A stretch of DNA of 64,000 bases from Opitutus sp. (GTDB taxonomy: Bacteria; Verrucomicrobiota; Verrucomicrobiia; Opitutales; Opitutaceae): positions 633,900 through 697,899 of the forward strand of contig JACEUQ010000003.1 of the NCBI GenBank assembly GCA_024998815.1, written 5' to 3'. Below are positions 62,501-64,000 of this stretch, in pieces (position 1 is the first letter of the stretch; each line of letters opens with the position of its first letter). Made by a program: the position numbers and the translations under genes. Under the pieces are notes generated by a model. The model ran no database searches. It worked only from the letters and a program-made list of their open reading frames with translations, and was not told the DNA's origin.

Positions 62501-64000
62501 TGAACCAGCGAGACCGTGCCGGACTGGGTGCCGGCGGCGGTGGGCAAAAACCGCACTTGGAACGTGACGCTGGCCGAAGGTGCGAGAACGAGCGGGAGCA
62601 CGGGTGCGTTGACCAAGGTGAAGGCCGAGGAACCACCGAGGCTGAGTGAGGAAAGGGTGATGCTGGAGTTGTCGCGGTTGAGGAGGGTGAAGGTATGAAG
62701 GGGGACGTTGGCCGCGGGCTGGTTGATCTCGGTTGCTGGGAAGGAGGTGTCGTTCACGGCGGCGGCGGTGGGGTCGCCGGCGAGGATGGCTTCCCCCAGG
62801 CCGGTCACGACAAGCCCGGTGGTCGGGATGGCCCGGCCGATGCGTTCGTAGGCGCCGATGTCGGTAACACTGTTGCGCGTGCGAATGCCGCCGGTGATAT
62901 CGTTGGTGAGGGTGGCGACCCACGAGAGGGTGACGCTGTTGTAGGTCGTCAGGGCCACGTCGAGGGCTGGACTGGTCGAGCTGACGCCGAAATCCGCCGT
63001 GGCGAGGTCAAGGGCTGCGTTGAGGAAAAGCGGATCCGCAGTGGTGTTGTTGGCCGTGTAATAAGCCGCGTTGGCGTAGCCGCCGAAGTAGATATTGGAG
63101 CGGTAGTCTAAATTGGTGCTGGATTGGCTGAGTTTGTTGATCACCCGGTCGGGACGGGCGTAGCAGATGTTGTTATAGATTCTGATAGTGCCGCTTTCGG
63201 AGGCGAATATCTCGCCCCAGTCGAGCACCTGGCCGTTGAAGTAGGCGGTATTGTGGACGATATCGACGTTGTCGGAACGATAGGTGTGAATGCCGGAGCC
63301 GCCGTTGTTTACGACGAGGTTGTTGGCCACCAGAGTTTTTCCGGTGTAGGCACCGAGGGTCGAGTCGTTCTGGGTGTTGCGGCCGTCGTCGATGATGATG
63401 CCGTTGCCGTCGGAGACGCTTTGCGTCGCGGACCAGATCATCTGGCTCTTGTTTCCAAAGACCCGGTTGCCGAGGATCTTGATCCTATAATCGGCGGTGC
63501 TGGTGTCGGCGTTGCGCGCCTGCCAGATCGAGATGCCGCTATTGGCAAAAACCGAATACCAGGCGCAGTCCTGCACGATGTTGTTTTCAATCGTGACGTA
63601 GTCGGCCTGGATGCAGGATATGCCTCCCCCGGCGAACCCGCGCACGGTGTTGTTACGAATGATTAAGTTTCGCGGCATCAGCGTGACGTCGACGGTGGAT
63701 GCGAAGGTTGCCGCGTCGCGGCCGTCGGCCACGATGCCGTTGCCGTTGAACTGGGGGATGGGTGCTGACTCGGCGGCCGTAGTGGCGGCTTCGACCGTCA
63801 TGCCGGTGTCATAAACGGTGCCTTCCAGGGTGAGCCCGTCGATGATAACGTAGGCGGCGCGGTTGAGATCGATGGCCGACCAATCGGTGGATTTGAGCAG
63901 CGGACGATGGCCGGGGTAGGCGGTGATGGTGGTCCACGCCGCGTCGCTGCCGCGCACTGTCACCCTCATCAATCCGTTGCCGGGCGCGTTGGTGTAGGTG
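59527..64000 (-). CDS. Large multi-domain surface protein (beta-helix, Ig-like, LamG, FnIII), partial at the 5' end
   Basis: At least 1,490 codons; the frame is open to the window edge, so the start lies beyond it. In order from the N-terminal side: a parallel beta-helix (NLIIRNNTVRGFAGGGISCI repeats), a choice-of-anchor-D/Ig-type domain (VTFQVRFLPTAAGTQSGTVS), bacterial Ig domains (ITQVEFYDGATLLATDTSSP), a LamG domain (GLLAYWRFNESTG), a fibronectin-III segment and a C-terminal linker, DPDGDGISNLLEYALGLSP, before the last FLRLKVTAP tail. Likely a polysaccharide-binding or -cleaving exoprotein. No PEP-CTERM or LPXTG signal; the tail itself may be the sorting signal. Confidence 0.82.
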   Translation of the reverse strand, partial: TYTNAPGNGLMRVTVRGSDAAWTTITAYPGHRPLLKSTDWSAIDLNRAAYVIIDGLTLEGTVYDTGMTVEAATTAAESAPIPQFNGNGIVADGRDAATFASTVDVTLMPRNLIIRNNTVRGFAGGGISCIQADYVTIENNIVQDCAWYSVFANSGISIWQARNADTSTADYRIKILGNRVFGNKSQMIWSATQSVSDGNGIIIDDGRNTQNDSTLGAYTGKTLVANNLVVNNGGSGIHTYRSDNVDIVHNTAYFNGQVLDWGEIFASESGTIRIYNNICYARPDRVINKLSQSSTNLDYRSNIYFGGYANAAYYTANNTTADPLFLNAALDLATADFGVSSTSPALDVALTTYNSVTLSWVATLTNDITGGIRTRNSVTDIGAYERIGRAIPTTGLVVTGLGEAILAGDPTAAAVNDTSFPATEINQPAANVPLHTFTLLNRDNSSITLSSLSLGGSSAFTLVNAPVLPLVLAPSASVTFQVRFLPTAAGTQSGTVSLVHSSPGTTSPFTFALSGTATQIPTVGLSATSLSATLPVTTSATHNGFVLTNRGSASLTWNAALPKLYTFADSLSPTGPAYSWVDISATGNAVSFGTNIFDNAFSSALSLGFTFPYFGTGYTQLCIDINGHVSFDLSKAGNTNSRYRVPSTLASMLATNNGLIPKSIAVFFDDLLLISGTSSVRYQQTDANTFVVSWINVTFKADSGKAANLQRKLNFQVILKRDGTITTQYQGVTNTDGNYLIGIVNNLPTTGVNDSKQYVQYAYTANAVNSGLAVRFTPPPRAFDGTTNFAPGGSTYSWANFTGSTSGTLAPGSSQTIPLAFNSTGLVSGLSYATNLTLTTNDTANSTLYIPVSLTVGGTANLSPSVSLTQPYRNLTVQGAGSPITLAASATDPEGSITQVEFYDGATLLATDTSSPYTYTWTSSIVGTHTITAKITDNRGVTVTSQGYVITVVNLPPVVAVTTPTATSTATLGVPFTLTANAADADAGSITKVEFYVNSILAGTATTAPYTAAWTPQIISPATVYAKAYDNNGASTISSSVTFSVVRPDLPNSGLLAYWRFNESTGLTTAADLSGNSRSATLADANTTFTASGKFANALAFNGANNAKASFGHGAITTAFSLSAWVKADATPTGTLYPRIISLQGGPSLFLVRNFSTDANFTGGLGFNDGTGGDWRSSGSVIAGAWQHVVITFDLSRNDTAPVFYLNGSLTGTYPVSNMSRTGTLPVVNATTTTALSLLGNRLDLQRPLTGVLDQVRLYDRVLTPAEVTALYLDDGGPLAPASLTATPSASGVALAWATITSTNATVTYQVARSLFSNGPFTPLASSLTATFFNDTTTIPGTTYYYTVSATAAGDNGPTVTSATVTTWTALQSWRNATFGTIAATGNAADLADPDGDGISNLLEYALGLSPTTATPSGLPTSTVDSNGKLTLTFLRACSEVTYTVQGSSDLATWSDIAINPGTVSTSVTVTDKPPIGATKRFLRLKVTAP

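Overview
The window looks like chromosome from a GC-rich Verrucomicrobiota bacterium, most likely of the Opitutaceae/Opitutales. The reasons are a Verru_Chthon cassette-type surface protein, a PEP-CTERM protein, very long autotransporter-repeat exoproteins, a PPi-type phosphofructokinase, and intergenic inverted repeats built from repeated short words. The assignment is inferred from gene families, not from a marker tree.

Layout. 0-1.5 kb: an ISAs1-family transposase with a DruA-like N-terminal domain, cut by the window edge. 1.6-3.1 kb: a lytic transglycosylase and a TPR protein. 3.7-17.6 kb: a two-partner secretion locus on the minus strand, with a TpsB transporter followed by a giant TpsA exoprotein of about 4,046 residues that is split by one frameshift. 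18-25.5 kb: a lipoprotein, a GT-C-like membrane glycosyltransferase with an aminotransferase, an SCP2-like protein, a PEP-CTERM protein and an MGDG-synthase-like glycosyltransferase. 25.8-36 kb: PPi-phosphofructokinase, a SEC11-type signal-peptidase-like protein, an FAD oxidoreductase and a fatty-acid desaturase, an MFS exporter, an rRNA methyltransferase and a secreted trypsin-like protease. 36.2-39.1 kb: the classical rpmH-rnpA-yidD-yidC cluster. 39.2-41.5 kb: a phosphodiesterase, a NUDIX hydrolase, a conserved hypothetical protein and ssrA (tmRNA).

41.5-50.1 kb is an A+T-richer accessory island. Its core is a Tn7-like transposition operon (tnsAB fusion, tnsC, tniQ/tnsD) placed directly downstream of ssrA. 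It is preceded by a divergent CI/S24-like repressor, and the shared promoter region holds repeated operator-like motifs. The tnsAB gene has been broken by an ISL3-family insertion sequence. The IS has clear inverted terminal repeats and an 8-bp target duplication; removing it restores a 906-residue TnsAB in frame, 11 bp from tnsC. Beyond the repressor lies a two-gene module with an Xre/ParS-like (DUF2384) antitoxin and a partner that does not look like a RES toxin. No CRISPR array or cas gene is visible.

50.5-64 kb: an ABC exporter, a truncated GH2 remnant, a frameshifted Verru_Chthon cassette protein A with a coupled secreted protein, an alpha/beta hydrolase, a secreted hypothetical protein and a large multi-domain beta-helix/Ig/LamG surface protein running off the window. 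Decayed copies of the same C-terminal tail lie between these genes, which suggests repeated gene duplication and loss.

Three long genes (ISAs1 transposase, TpsA, Verru_Chthon A) each carry one frameshift. These may be real decay, programmed frameshifting or assembly indels, and each is marked as such.
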